The notes beneath the pieces are model-generated. The model was not told where the DNA came from and did not search any database. It saw nothing but the letters and a program-made list of their open reading frames with translations. A stretch of 64,000 nucleotides of DNA from Alphaproteobacteria bacterium (lineage in GTDB: Bacteria > Pseudomonadota > Alphaproteobacteria > Rickettsiales > UBA8987), in assembly GCA_030429625.1 (NCBI GenBank), contig JAUIFA010000005.1, positions 1-64,000 on the forward strand. Reading direction: 5' to 3'. The position numbers and the translations under genes are program-made. This document shows positions 28,239 through 40,407 of this stretch, piece by piece. Position 1 is the first letter of the stretch. Every line of letters starts with the position of its first letter.

Positions 28239-29504
28239 ATGGCAAAAAGCGGGGTAGTGGCGGTATTAGATCTTGGTACATCCAAGATTGCCTGTTTTAT
28301 TGCCCATATTAATAATGCGGGTAAAATCACCGTGCTGGGGATTGGCCATCAGGTGTCGCAGGGCATTAAGGCCGGCATTGTCATTGATGTAAAAAAAGCA
28401 GAAGTTTCGATCCTTGCAGCCATCAATGCGGCTGAGAAAATGGCCGGAGAGACTATTGAACAAGCCATTATTAATGTGTCGGGAAGTTCGATAGATTCTA
28501 ACATCATCAGTGTTGAAACCTCAACATCAGGGCATGAGGTAACCGACAGGGATGTGAATTTGATTATCCGTAAAGGCTATGAACATCATAGTGTGGAAGA
28601 GGGCGAAATCATCCATTGTATGCCCATCGATTATGCCATTGATGAGATTCGTGGAATTCGTGATCCGCGTGGTATGTTGGGCAGTACGTTAAGCACTGAG
28701 TTGCACATCATCACGGCGTCAAGTACCACAGTACATAATTTGACAAACTGTTTGGCGCGCTGTGAGTTGCAAGTAGAAGATTATGTGACTACGCCTAATG
28801 TTTCCGCCGAAGCTTGTTTGACAGAAGATGAAAAAAATCTGGGAGTTATTTGTTTGGACATTGGCGCAGGAAATACCTCCATTGCTTTATATTCCAACGG
28901 CAATTGTATTTATGTTGATAGTATTCCCGTCGGTGGTGGCCATGTAACGCGGGACATTGCCAAAGGATTTTCCATTAGTATTGAGAGTGCTGAGCGGATT
29001 AAAACTCTTTATGGGACAGTGATTCATACGCCGGGGGACGACCGTGAGGTTATCGACATCCCTCTTTCAGATATGCAAGCAGACATTCCTAATGATGTTT
29101 CAGTGGGGTTAGACGACAAATTTATTTCTAAATCTTTTCTTACCTCTATTATTCGTCCTCGCATGGAGGAGATTTTGGAGCTGGCAAAGAAGAATCTTGA
29201 ATCCAGTAGTTTTTATAACATTGCTGGGCCAAGAGTGGTTATTACCGGTGGCGCCAGCCAACTCCAGGGAGTTAAAGAGCTTGCGGGTCAAATCTTTAAC
29301 AAACATGTGCGTATCGGCACTCCGGCAGATCTTGAAGGTATGCCAGATTCCATCAAAGGGCCTGCCTTTTCAGCCTGCGTGGGCATGTTGCTCTATGCCG
29401 CGTCAAAATACGATATCAGCTCCAATATGGTCAGTCAGGCCAACAATATTTCCAAAAAAACTGTCATTGGTAGAATGGTCAAATGGTTCAAAGATAATTT
29501 TTAA
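28239..29504 (+). CDS. ftsA: Cell division protein FtsA
   Basis: FtsA (421 aa) is the actin-like protein that tethers FtsZ to the membrane. The nucleotide-binding motifs are VLDLGTSKIACFIA at the N-terminus, ICLDIGAGNTSIALY in the middle and VITGGASQLQGV near residue 335. The C-terminal amphipathic helix is KKTVIGRMVKWFKDNF, the membrane-targeting sequence. It lies 20 bases after ftsQ with a weak ribosome site. Confidence 0.96.
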   Translation: MAKSGVVAVLDLGTSKIACFIAHINNAGKITVLGIGHQVSQGIKAGIVIDVKKAEVSILAAINAAEKMAGETIEQAIINVSGSSIDSNIISVETSTSGHEVTDRDVNLIIRKGYEHHSVEEGEIIHCMPIDYAIDEIRGIRDPRGMLGSTLSTELHIITASSTTVHNLTNCLARCELQVEDYVTTPNVSAEACLTEDEKNLGVICLDIGAGNTSIALYSNGNCIYVDSIPVGGGHVTRDIAKGFSISIESAERIKTLYGTVIHTPGDDREVIDIPLSDMQADIPNDVSVGLDDKFISKSFLTSIIRPRMEEILELAKKNLESSSFYNIAGPRVVITGGASQLQGVKELAGQIFNKHVRIGTPADLEGMPDSIKGPAFSACVGMLLYAASKYDISSNMVSQANNISKKTVIGRMVKWFKDNF

Positions 29505-29611
29505 ATTCTATCGTTCAAATAAGATAAATAATACGTTAAAAAACTCTATACTAAACCTCCTAAATGTTGTATCTTACGACTGGGTAAGAATCACATAGAT
29601 AGGAAGAACGT

Positions 29612-31138
29612 ATGACCCTGAATCTGCAATTGCCAACGAAACAAACCTTAAAACCTACCATTACGGTCTTTGGTGTTGGTGGTGGTGGTGGCAATGCGGT
29701 GAGTAATATGATCGCAGCAAATCTCGAAGGGGTAAACTTTGTTGTCGCCAACACAGACGCGCAAGCTCTAGAAGAAAATTTATGTAAAGAACATATCCAG
29801 CTTGGGGATGATATCACTCAGGGTTTGGGTGCGGGCTCTTTTCCTGAGGTGGGGAAAGCTTCTGCGGAAGACTCCAGCGGGGAGATTCTTGAATATCTTC
29901 AAGGCAGCAATATGGTATTTATCACCGCCGGTCTTGGTGGTGGAACAGGCACTGGTGCTGCGCCGGTGGTGGCACGGATTGCACGTGAGCAAGGAATTTT
30001 AACAGTGGCAGTGGTAACGAAGCCATTCCATTTTGAAGGCTCTCACCGGATGAAAGTTGCAGAAATGGGGCTAAAGGAATTGCAACAATATGTGGACACA
30101 CTCATTGTCATTCCTAACCAGAATTTGTTCCGGGTGGCGGATAAAAATACGACCTTCTTGGATGCGTTTAAATTGGCCGATGAGGTATTGCATTCTGGGG
30201 TGCGCGGGATCACCGATTTGATGACCATGCCGGGCTTAATCAATCTTGATTTTTCTGATGTGCGTTCGGTGATGAGCGAAATGGGTAAAGCCATGATGGG
30301 TACGGGTGAGGCTGAAGGTGACAACCGTGCGATTGATGCCGCGGAGGCTGCCATTGCTAATCCATTATTAGACAATGTATCAATGAAGGGTGCACGTGGT
30401 GTGTTAATTAATATCACCGGTGGTGCGGACATGACCTTATTTGAGGTTGATGAAGCTGCAAACCGTATTCGTGAAGAAGTGGATCCGGATGCTAATATTA
30501 TCTTCGGTTCGGCCTTTAATGAAGATCTTGAGGGTAAAGTTCGGGTGTCGGTTGTTGCGACAGGGATTGATTACGTATCCGATTTAAGTAAGGCTACACA
30601 TATTTATGCGGAACGTGAAGAGAAACAATCAAATCAAGAAACTGAAGAAAGACAGCAACCTATGTCCCATTCTTCCAGCGGCATCTACAGTTCCATAGTA
30701 CAGGACGTTGAAGGAAATGAGAATAAGGCAAATAACCAGAATATCAATATCTCCATTCCTCCAGAACAGAAATATCAGCCCGAGGAAGAACAGGAAACAG
30801 GAGATGTTGGCGATAGTTTTATTGCCCCAGAGCCGGTAGAGCCAAAAAAGACGCATATTGATAATGATCCGCCATTAAAAGTCCCTGACACATTGTTTGA
30901 TGCAATTGAAAAACCACATTCTGGAGGTTTTTTCGGTGGGCTTTTTGGTGGTGGAAAAAGAAAAGAATCTGGCCAAGAGCACCAAGAACAGAGTTCTGCA
31001 AAAGTGGCGGATCCAATTGGAAGTCTGTCTGCCCAATTTGCTAATATGTCTGATAACCAACCTGCAAAAGAACCTGCAATGGCAGGTGTTGATGAGGACG
31101 ATTTAGATATTCCTGCCTTCTTGCGCAGAAAAAAATAA
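29612..31138 (+). CDS. ftsZ: Cell division GTPase FtsZ
   Basis: FtsZ (508 aa) forms the Z-ring. The tubulin signature GGGTGTG is at residues 109-115, and the catalytic T7-type segment [16 protein letters not shown] is present. After the core (about residue 330) comes a long disordered linker rich in Gln, Glu and Pro. A glycine/phenylalanine patch ([14 protein letters not shown]) precedes the conserved C-terminal peptide [10 protein letters not shown], which binds FtsA and other tethers. The long linker is typical of alphaproteobacteria. A 107-base gap separates it from ftsA, enough for its own promoter, although I could not assign one with confidence. Confidence 0.98.
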   Translation: MTLNLQLPTKQTLKPTITVFGVGGGGGNAVSNMIAANLEGVNFVVANTDAQALEENLCKEHIQLGDDITQGLGAGSFPEVGKASAEDSSGEILEYLQGSNMVFITAGLGGGTGTGAAPVVARIAREQGILTVAVVTKPFHFEGSHRMKVAEMGLKELQQYVDTLIVIPNQNLFRVADKNTTFLDAFKLADEVLHSGVRGITDLMTMPGLINLDFSDVRSVMSEMGKAMMGTGEAEGDNRAIDAAEAAIANPLLDNVSMKGARGVLINITGGADMTLFEVDEAANRIREEVDPDANIIFGSAFNEDLEGKVRVSVVATGIDYVSDLSKATHIYAEREEKQSNQETEERQQPMSHSSSGIYSSIVQDVEGNENKANNQNINISIPPEQKYQPEEEQETGDVGDSFIAPEPVEPKKTHIDNDPPLKVPDTLFDAIEKPHSGGFFGGLFGGGKRKESGQEHQEQSSAKVADPIGSLSAQFANMSDNQPAKEPAMAGVDEDDLDIPAFLRRKK

Positions 31139-31188
31139 TATATTTTTTGTAATAAAATCTATGTTTTTGGGTTAATTTCTTATCAAAT

Positions 31189-31217
31189 TTGACAGCTTTA
31201 ATCGTTTTTGTTACAAT
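31189..31217 (+). promoter_or_regulatory. Strong sigma70-type promoter downstream of ftsZ
   Basis: A perfect -35 box TTGACA (31189-31194) is followed after exactly 17 bases by TACAAT (31212-31217), one mismatch from consensus. It faces the unknown small exported protein gene at 31332, giving a leader of about 110 bases. This is the best promoter I see in the window. Confidence 0.8.
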
Positions 31218-31331
31218 GATGGCGATTTCTTCTGAACATAAATTTAGGATTTCTATCGTGATCTCCTAATTTCTCAAATTCAGTACACACGAAAAAAGCA
31301 AAACGTGTAAACCAAGCGAAAGGAAAGACCC

Positions 31332-31829
31332 ATGAAAACAATCTTGTGGGTGGTTGCTATCCTCGTGATGGCAGGCGTTGCAGTCAAGGAGGCGTGCAGT
31401 GAAAGTTTCTTTCAGCAACTGTTTAGCGGCAATGGGGATAAGTCTTTGCCGGACGTTACCATTTGGACGCCGATATTGCGTGCGGTACCTGTAGGACAGT
31501 ACAGCATCAAATCGGCTTCGGAAGACGACCAGGTGAGGCTTTTTCTTGAGCATCCAAGTGGGCGTCTGGAACTTTGGTACGAAGGTAAAGTGCGTGGTCC
31601 CAAATTGGTTTTCTATCACACGGACGATCAACAAGATAGTGGCTACACTCTCTTGAAGAACCGCCATAATGAACGCCAATTCCGTCTGGAGCCACCAGAA
31701 AAAGGCGGTGCGATTTTGGTCCTTGTCGACCAACTTCGTGAGTCTGGTTCGCAAGGGCTGCCAGTGATTCTTGAATTCATTGGGAGTACACCACCGCGAC
31801 GACTCTTTGAAAAAGTAAAGGACGATTAA
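31332..31829 (+). CDS. Unknown small exported protein between ftsZ and lpxC
   Basis: I do not recognise this 165-aa protein. An AAAGGAAAG ribosome site precedes ATG. The N-terminus has a hydrophobic signal segment (about residues 4-18, TILWVVAILVMAGVAV), then a Cys at 22 without a clear lipobox, so secretion or membrane anchoring is likely. The rest is a soluble, mostly beta-looking domain (SIKSASEDDQVRLFLE, LELWYEGKVRGPKLVFYHT). It is a monocistronic unit with a near-consensus promoter and a strong terminator, unlike its operon-embedded neighbours, which suggests high constitutive expression. Base composition looks somewhat more GC-rich than ftsZ, so recent acquisition is possible. Confidence 0.75.
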   Translation: MKTILWVVAILVMAGVAVKEACSESFFQQLFSGNGDKSLPDVTIWTPILRAVPVGQYSIKSASEDDQVRLFLEHPSGRLELWYEGKVRGPKLVFYHTDDQQDSGYTLLKNRHNERQFRLEPPEKGGAILVLVDQLRESGSQGLPVILEFIGSTPPRRLFEKVKDD

Positions 31830-31852
31830 CCCCGTCTTTGATACACCTTTCT

Positions 31853-31888
31853 AAAGCGACCCCCCCCAGGGGTCGCTTTTCTTTTTTA
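31853..31888 (+). terminator. Rho-independent terminator after the small exported protein gene
   Basis: The 11-base stem AAAGCGACCCC (31853-31863) pairs perfectly with GGGGTCGCTTT (31869-31879) around the loop CCCCA, followed by a T-rich tract. It ends the unit starting at the 31189 promoter and isolates lpxC from it. Confidence 0.92.
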
Positions 31889-31918
31889 TAAGTGTAACAA
31901 TTTGTAATAAAGAATGGT

Positions 31919-31947
31919 TTGGCGCTCACCTATGCCTATGTTAGACT
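31919..31947 (+). promoter_or_regulatory. Candidate promoter for lpxC
   Basis: TTGGCG (31919-31924) and TAGACT (31942-31947) are 17 bases apart and 38 bases before the lpxC ATG. The boxes match consensus at 4/6 each. A strong terminator lies just upstream, so lpxC needs its own start; this is the best candidate. Confidence 0.5.
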
Positions 31948-31984
31948 TAGCGCAGATTTTACAGTGATTGAGCAAGGAACATAA

Positions 31985-32854
31985 ATGTTTAACAAACATC
32001 CAAAACAACATACATTAGCTAAGAAGGTTTCCTGTGCGGGTATCGGGCTTCACAGCGGTCAGGAAGTGAAGATGAGTATTCTTCCGGCGGAAGTTGGCTC
32101 TGGTATTGTGTTCGTGCGTACAGATGTGGACGGGTTTGATCCAGTGGTTCCGGCTGATTATACCAAAGTGGTGGATACTAATTTAGGCACCACCATTGCC
32201 AATGATGATGGGACGATTGTTAGTACTATTGAACATTTGATGGCAGCACTTTGGGGATGCAACATTGACAATGCAGTCATAGAGATTCAAGGGCCGGAAA
32301 TCCCGATTATGGATGGAAGTTCTGAGCCGTTTGTATTTTTGATTGAATGTGCCGGTGTGATGGAACAAGATGTGCCACGCCGGATCATCGAAGTATTAAA
32401 AGCAATAGAGTTGGTAGAAGAAGGAAAGCATATTTCCATCGTGCCTTCGCCGTCATTCTCGGTCAATCTAGAAATTGATTTTGATAGTAAAGCCGTGGCC
32501 AATCAGAAGGCAGTATATCGTTCTTCGGATGTCTCATTTAAAACCGATCTTTGCCGCGCACGTACCTTTGGATTTGAACATGAAGTGGAATATTTACGCT
32601 CTCAGGGTCTAATTAAAGGTGGTTCAAAAGACAACGCCATTGTGGTGAGTGGGGACAAGATTCTTAATGAGGAAGGTTTACGCTATAATGATGAGTTTGT
32701 ACGCCATAAGATTCTTGATTGTATTGGTGACTTTTATCTTGCTGGTGGTTTAGTACAGGGAGAGTTTACCGGCTATCGCTCTGGGCATGACCTAAATAAC
32801 CAGATCTTGCATAAACTCTTTGAAGACGAAACGGCTTGGCGTATTGTGCAATAG
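31985..32854 (+). CDS. lpxC: UDP-3-O-acyl-N-acetylglucosamine deacetylase
   Basis: LpxC (289 aa) is the zinc hydrolase for the committed step of lipid A synthesis. Zinc ligands are His84 (STIEHLMAALWG), His241 and Asp245 (RHKILDCIGD); the general base pairing Glu83 and catalytic His268 (SGHDLNNQIL) are present. The protein is a little shorter than E. coli LpxC (305 aa), mainly at the C-terminus, where the FtsH-recognition tail of E. coli resides. ftsH is also encoded in this window. AAGGAAC ribosome site. The gene follows ftsZ closely, as in the enterobacterial dcw tail. Confidence 0.97.
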   Translation: MFNKHPKQHTLAKKVSCAGIGLHSGQEVKMSILPAEVGSGIVFVRTDVDGFDPVVPADYTKVVDTNLGTTIANDDGTIVSTIEHLMAALWGCNIDNAVIEIQGPEIPIMDGSSEPFVFLIECAGVMEQDVPRRIIEVLKAIELVEEGKHISIVPSPSFSVNLEIDFDSKAVANQKAVYRSSDVSFKTDLCRARTFGFEHEVEYLRSQGLIKGGSKDNAIVVSGDKILNEEGLRYNDEFVRHKILDCIGDFYLAGGLVQGEFTGYRSGHDLNNQILHKLFEDETAWRIVQ

Positions 32855-32938
32855 TATTCGTTGTGTGCTATTTTCGTATAATTACTCGACATCCATCTTC
32901 TTTTATGGTAATAATTTCCCGATGATTAGGGGCTATGG

Positions 32939-33880
32939 ATGCTAAGATTTTTTGTCGTTTTGTTGGTGTTATTTTCTGTTTCTGCCTGTGGTGGTGAAAT
33001 AGCCATGCCAGAAATCCCTTTCATTAACGATTCTGACACAAAGGTAGAGAAAGAGCCTTTGGCTGAAGTGGAGGACAAAACTCCTTCTGCCCAAAAATTG
33101 TACAAAACTGCCAAAGAGTTCTTGGATAAAAAAAGATACGAAAAAGCCATAGAGAATTTTCAGGAGATTGAACGAGTCTATCCGTTTGACAAATTGGCAA
33201 CCAAGGCGCAGGTGATGGTGGCCTACGCAAATTACAAAAATGAAGAATATGACGATGCGGTGGATGTAATTGATAAATATATCCGTCTTAACCCTGGTAG
33301 TGATGACACGGTCTACATGTATTATCTCAAGGCGTTGTGTTATTATGACAGGATTGCAGATGTGAAACGCGACCAGAAAGTGACAGCAAACGCATTGGTG
33401 GCCTTAAAGGAGCTGGTTCAGCGTTACCCAGAGAGTAGTTATGCTCGTGATGCCAGCCTAAAGGTTGATTTGGTGGAGGATCACCTTGCCGGAAAACATA
33501 TGGAAATTGGGCGTTTTTATCTTCAGGAAAAGAAATTTATTGCGGCGATTAATCGTTTTAAAAAAGTGGTGGATGAATATCAAGGCACCAACCACATTGA
33601 AGAGGCACTTTATCGTCTGACGGAAACCTACCTTTTGTTAGGATTAAAAGAAGAAGCAAAGAAAAATGCTGCTGTTTTGGGGCATAATTATCCTGACAGC
33701 AAATGGTACCGTTATGCGTATAAAATTTTAAAAGAGGGCAAAAACAAAACCAGCGTTGAAGATAAAAGCTGGTGGGATTTTGACCTGAATTTTGGTGGTA
33801 CAAAACCTGCCAGTGATGAGCCACTACCAAAAGACAATATTGCTGACCGCTGGTTGGACAAAATCATAGATTCTTTCTAG
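32939..33880 (+). CDS. bamD: Outer-membrane assembly lipoprotein BamD
   Basis: BamD/ComL (313 aa) is the essential TPR lipoprotein of the beta-barrel assembly machine, facing the periplasm. The signal ends in the lipobox VSAC, with Cys17 the likely lipidated residue. TPR pairs follow: SAQKLYKTAKEFLDKKRYEK, NFQEIERVYPFDKLATKAQ, MVAYANYKNEEYDDAVDVID. A C-terminal extension of about 40 residues (rich in Lys, Trp, Asp) goes beyond E. coli BamD (245 aa). TTAGGGGC ribosome site. It lies 84 bases after lpxC. Confidence 0.93.
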   Translation: MLRFFVVLLVLFSVSACGGEIAMPEIPFINDSDTKVEKEPLAEVEDKTPSAQKLYKTAKEFLDKKRYEKAIENFQEIERVYPFDKLATKAQVMVAYANYKNEEYDDAVDVIDKYIRLNPGSDDTVYMYYLKALCYYDRIADVKRDQKVTANALVALKELVQRYPESSYARDASLKVDLVEDHLAGKHMEIGRFYLQEKKFIAAINRFKKVVDEYQGTNHIEEALYRLTETYLLLGLKEEAKKNAAVLGHNYPDSKWYRYAYKILKEGKNKTSVEDKSWWDFDLNFGGTKPASDEPLPKDNIADRWLDKIIDSF

Positions 33881-33894
33881 GCTGATATGGGGTC

Positions 33895-33989
33895 GTCATC
33901 CTGTGGAATTTCTAGAAATTAGCACAGGATCCATAGGGCTAGATATAAAAATGGATTCTGCGCTGTCGTTTTACTCCCCGCAGAATGAC
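33895..33989. repeat. Composite palindromic element between bamD and recN
   Basis: This 95-base element folds on itself. An outer arm GTCAT (33895-33899) pairs with ATGAC (33985-33989). Inside lie two hairpins. One pairs ATCCTGTG (33898-33905) with CACAGGAT (33923-33930) around AATTTCTAGAAATT, itself a perfect palindrome. The second pairs ATTCTGCG (33955-33962) with CGCAGAAT (33979-33986). CCAT/ATGG (33931-33934, 33951-33954) adds a central stem. The GTCATtCTG/CAGaATGAC theme resembles dispersed palindromic repeats of Rickettsiales and other alphaproteobacteria. It may also serve as the bamD terminator. Only one copy is in the window. Confidence 0.65.
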
Positions 33990-34087
33990 ACAAACGTCAT
34001 AGGGCGACTTGATGCGCCATACAGTTTAAACCACTGGCCATAAACAGCCTTCTTGTTTTGACGTATAGAACCTCGTATAATGCGGGA

Positions 34088-35755
34088 ATGTTAAAGAGCT
34101 TAACCATAAAAAACATTGTCCTGATTGATCGGCTGGAAATCCCTTTTGAACAAGGGCTTTGTGTGTTGACGGGGGAAACCGGAGCGGGAAAATCTATCCT
34201 GCTGGATGCGTTGGGGCTGGCCTTAGGCAAGCGTGCTGAGGCCAGACTGGTGCGCCATGGGCAAGAACAAGGCAGTGTCATCGCCAGCTTTGAAATAGAA
34301 AATGACCCACGCATAAAAGAGATTCTCAAAGAACAAGCCATAGAACCAGAAGACATGTTGGTGCTCAAACGGGTGGTGTTTGCCGATGGCAAGAGCAAAG
34401 CCTTTGTTAACGGTGAGCCGGTAAACCAATCGTTTTTGCAATCTTTGGCGCAAAGCTTAATTGAAATCCACGGTCAGCATGAGCAGCGCGGTTTGCTGGA
34501 TGTGGCCACGCACATTCAAACCCTTGATGCCTACGCCAAAGACTCTGCCTTGTTAAAGCAGGTCAGGGCAGCATTCAAACACTGGAAAGAAAGTTGTGCC
34601 GCCTATGAGGACCTAAAAGAAAAAGCCGAAAAGGCCAAAGAGGAAGAGGAATATCTGCGCCATGTGTTGCAGGAGTTAGAGCAGCTCAACGTGCAGGAAG
34701 GAGAGGAGGAATCTCTAGCAGACCGTCGCTCACTGCTTATGAACAGTGAAAAAATCATTGCCACCCTAAACGAGGCATTGGAATATCTTACCGGCAAGCA
34801 CGACGTACAAAGTTCTCTGGCCAGTGCAGAACGTATTCTGCACCGCAATATTACCGAGTCTTCCTCCGACATATTTGAACCTGCCCTGCAGGCCTTGGAT
34901 CGTGCTTCGATAGAAATTTCTGAGGCGTTGGAGTGTATTGAACATACCGCTGAGGAAGTGGACATTGATGCGTCTGAGCTTAACGACACGGAAGAGCGTT
35001 TGTTTGCCATCCGTGCCGCGGCGCGTAAATATAACGTTCCGGCCGATGGTTTAAGCGAATATGCCAAACAAGTAGCACAATCGGTCGAGTTGATTGAATC
35101 TCAGGATAGTCAGTTGCAGGCCTTGGAACAACAAATGGAAGAGGCCTTGCGGCAATATGACGCGCTGGCACAGAATATCAGCCAGATTCGCCATGATTAT
35201 GCTAGCAAGATGGAGCAGCACATTGCCAAGGAGCTGGCGCCGCTAAAAATGGAAAATGCCGCTTTGCAGGTTAAGATTGAGCCATTAGAACAGGCGCAGT
35301 GGAACGAAAACGGGCAAGACCGTGTTAGCTTTTTAGTGCGTACCAATCCGGGCAGTCCGTTTGGTTCACTGGGCAAGATTGCCTCTGGGGGTGAGTTGTC
35401 CCGCTTTATGCTGGCAATGAAGGTGATACTTTCGGGCGTATATTCGGTACCAACAATGATTTTTGATGAGATTGATACCGGTATTGGCGGGGCAACGGCC
35501 GATGCGGTTGGCAAAAGGCTAGGCAAATTGGGGCAGTCGGTGCAGGTATTGTGCGTGACGCACCAGCCGCAAGTGGCGTCTTATGGCAACCACCATTTGC
35601 GTATCTCCAAAAAATCAGACGGTAAAGTTACCACCACCAGCGTCGAGTTGTTGGACGACATCAAGCGCAAGGAAGAAGTGGCGCGGATGCTGGCCGGTGA
35701 GCTGGTAACGGATGAAGCACGTGCAGCGGCACATAAATTGATGAGCAGTGCCTAG
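34088..35755 (+). CDS. recN: DNA repair protein RecN
   Basis: RecN (555 aa from ATG 34088) is an SMC-like ATPase acting on double-strand breaks. An in-frame TTG at 34058 gives ten extra atypical residues and is not chosen. Walker A is GETGAGKS at residues 29-36. A long coiled coil fills about 160-390, and the C-terminal lobe carries the signature LASGGELSRFMLA-like IASGGELSRFMLAMK and Walker B MIFDEIDTGIGG. The stop is directly followed by the ligA ATG, so the two repair genes are coupled. The ribosome site is weak. Confidence 0.95.
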   Translation: MLKSLTIKNIVLIDRLEIPFEQGLCVLTGETGAGKSILLDALGLALGKRAEARLVRHGQEQGSVIASFEIENDPRIKEILKEQAIEPEDMLVLKRVVFADGKSKAFVNGEPVNQSFLQSLAQSLIEIHGQHEQRGLLDVATHIQTLDAYAKDSALLKQVRAAFKHWKESCAAYEDLKEKAEKAKEEEEYLRHVLQELEQLNVQEGEEESLADRRSLLMNSEKIIATLNEALEYLTGKHDVQSSLASAERILHRNITESSSDIFEPALQALDRASIEISEALECIEHTAEEVDIDASELNDTEERLFAIRAAARKYNVPADGLSEYAKQVAQSVELIESQDSQLQALEQQMEEALRQYDALAQNISQIRHDYASKMEQHIAKELAPLKMENAALQVKIEPLEQAQWNENGQDRVSFLVRTNPGSPFGSLGKIASGGELSRFMLAMKVILSGVYSVPTMIFDEIDTGIGGATADAVGKRLGKLGQSVQVLCVTHQPQVASYGNHHLRISKKSDGKVTTTSVELLDDIKRKEEVARMLAGELVTDEARAAAHKLMSSA

Positions 35756-38667
<2,912 letters not shown>

Positions 38668-38675
<8 letters not shown>

Positions 38676-40407
38676 ATTACAGGCATTACGTCAGCAGCTT
38701 GAAGATCACCAGCTGGATGGTTATCTGATCCCGATGAGCGATGCCTTTGGCAGCGAATATCTGCCGGAAGAGGCGCGTCGCTTGCAATACGTAACTGGGT
38801 TCACCGGTTCGGCAGGCTTTGCCATCGTGCTAAAAGATAAGGCCGCGTTTTTTACCGATGGACGTTATACGATTCAGGCCAGAAATCAAGTTTCTACGGC
38901 AGATTTTCAACTGTATAACAGTGGGGAAATGAGCCCAGATAAATGGTGTTCGCAACATCTTAAATCGGGGAAGATTATCGGTTTTGATCCATGGTTATTT
39001 ACCGATAACCAACTGCTAAAATATTATCAATCAGGGCAGGAAATTGGCTTTGAAATTGTGCCGATAGAGGAAAATTTGGTGGATAATATTTGGCAGGATA
39101 AACCACATCCAGCGCCAAATAAAATATTTATCCATAACATTAAATATGCTGGGCAATCATCTGATATAAAAATAGAAAACATAGTTGATAATATTAAGAA
39201 TAACAAGGTTGATGCGGTATTGATTACCAGTGCGGAATCGGTGAACTGGTTGCTCAATATCCGTGGTTATGACCTTCCGCTTACTCCTGTCGCTTTGTCT
39301 TATGCTGTGGTAGAAAACTCCGGCAAAGTGACGTTGTTTATTGACCAGCAAAAAGTTAACAATGACAGTAAGAAAGCCCTTGAAGATAAGGTAAGCATCT
39401 TACCCATAGAAGAGGTTAGCACATACCTAAAAACTCTTGCAGGCAAGTGGGTGCAGATTGACCCGAATAATTGCCCGCACGCGATCGTAAATCTGCTGCA
39501 CGAAGCAGGAGCAGATGTTTTGAATAATGACGATCCGTGTATCTTGGCGCGCGCGTGCAAAAATGAGGTGGAGGTGCAGGGAATGCGTAACGCGCATATC
39601 CGTGATGGGGCGGCGTTGGTAAAATTTTTCTGCTGGCTGGAGGGGCAATCCGGTCTCAGTGAAATTGACGCTTCGGACAAATTGGCCGAGATTCGCGCTC
39701 AGGGAGATTTATTCCATAGTCTGAGTTTTGATACGATTTCCGGATTTGGTTCTAACGGTGCGATTGTGCACTATAAAGCCACTCCAGATTCGACAAAAAC
39801 CATTACCCAAGGCATGTATTTGCTGGATTCTGGCGCGCAATATCTTGATGGTACCACCGACGTGACCCGTACCATTTACATTGGTGAAAACCCCTCTGAG
39901 CAAATGCGCCGCCATTATACGTTGGTGTTAAAAGGGCATATTGCCTTGGCGCAGGCTAAATTTCTCCGTGGAACAACCGGCTCTGAGCTTGATCCTTTGG
40001 CCAGACAGTTTCTGCAAGAGCATGGCTTGGACTATGACCACGGCACAGGTCATGGTGTGGGCAGTTTCCTCAACGTACATGAAGGGCCACAGCGTATCAG
40101 TAAGATAGCCAATAAGGTGGCGTTGCGTGAAGGAATGATCATTTCTAATGAGCCGGGAGTCTATATTGAAGGGCAATACGGCATAAGGATTGAGAATCTG
40201 GTTCTGGTCGTGCCTTCAGAGGACAATTTACTTGCGTTTGAGACGCTGACGCTTGTGCCCTTGGCAATAAATCTCATCGAGACGGATTTGTTGAATAAAG
40301 ATGAGATGGATTGGATCAATATGTATCACGCTAAAGTGCTTGAAAAGCTCTCTCCATTACTAAACAAGACGGAGCAAGAGTGGCTCAAAAAGAACATCTC
40401 TTTTTAA
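38668..40407 (+). CDS. Xaa-Pro aminopeptidase, M24B family
   Basis: This 579-aa metallopeptidase removes N-terminal residues that precede proline. It has the long three-domain layout: two creatinase-like N domains (about 1-310) and a C-terminal pita-bread catalytic domain. Metal-ligand motifs are DSGAQYLDGTTDVTRT (two Asp), HGTGHGVGSFLNVHEGP (His) and SNEPGVYIEGQYGIRIEN (two Glu). The long form resembles eukaryotic-type aminopeptidase P1 and its alphaproteobacterial homologues. It ends tail-to-tail with the next gene, overlapping by 4 bases. Confidence 0.93.
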
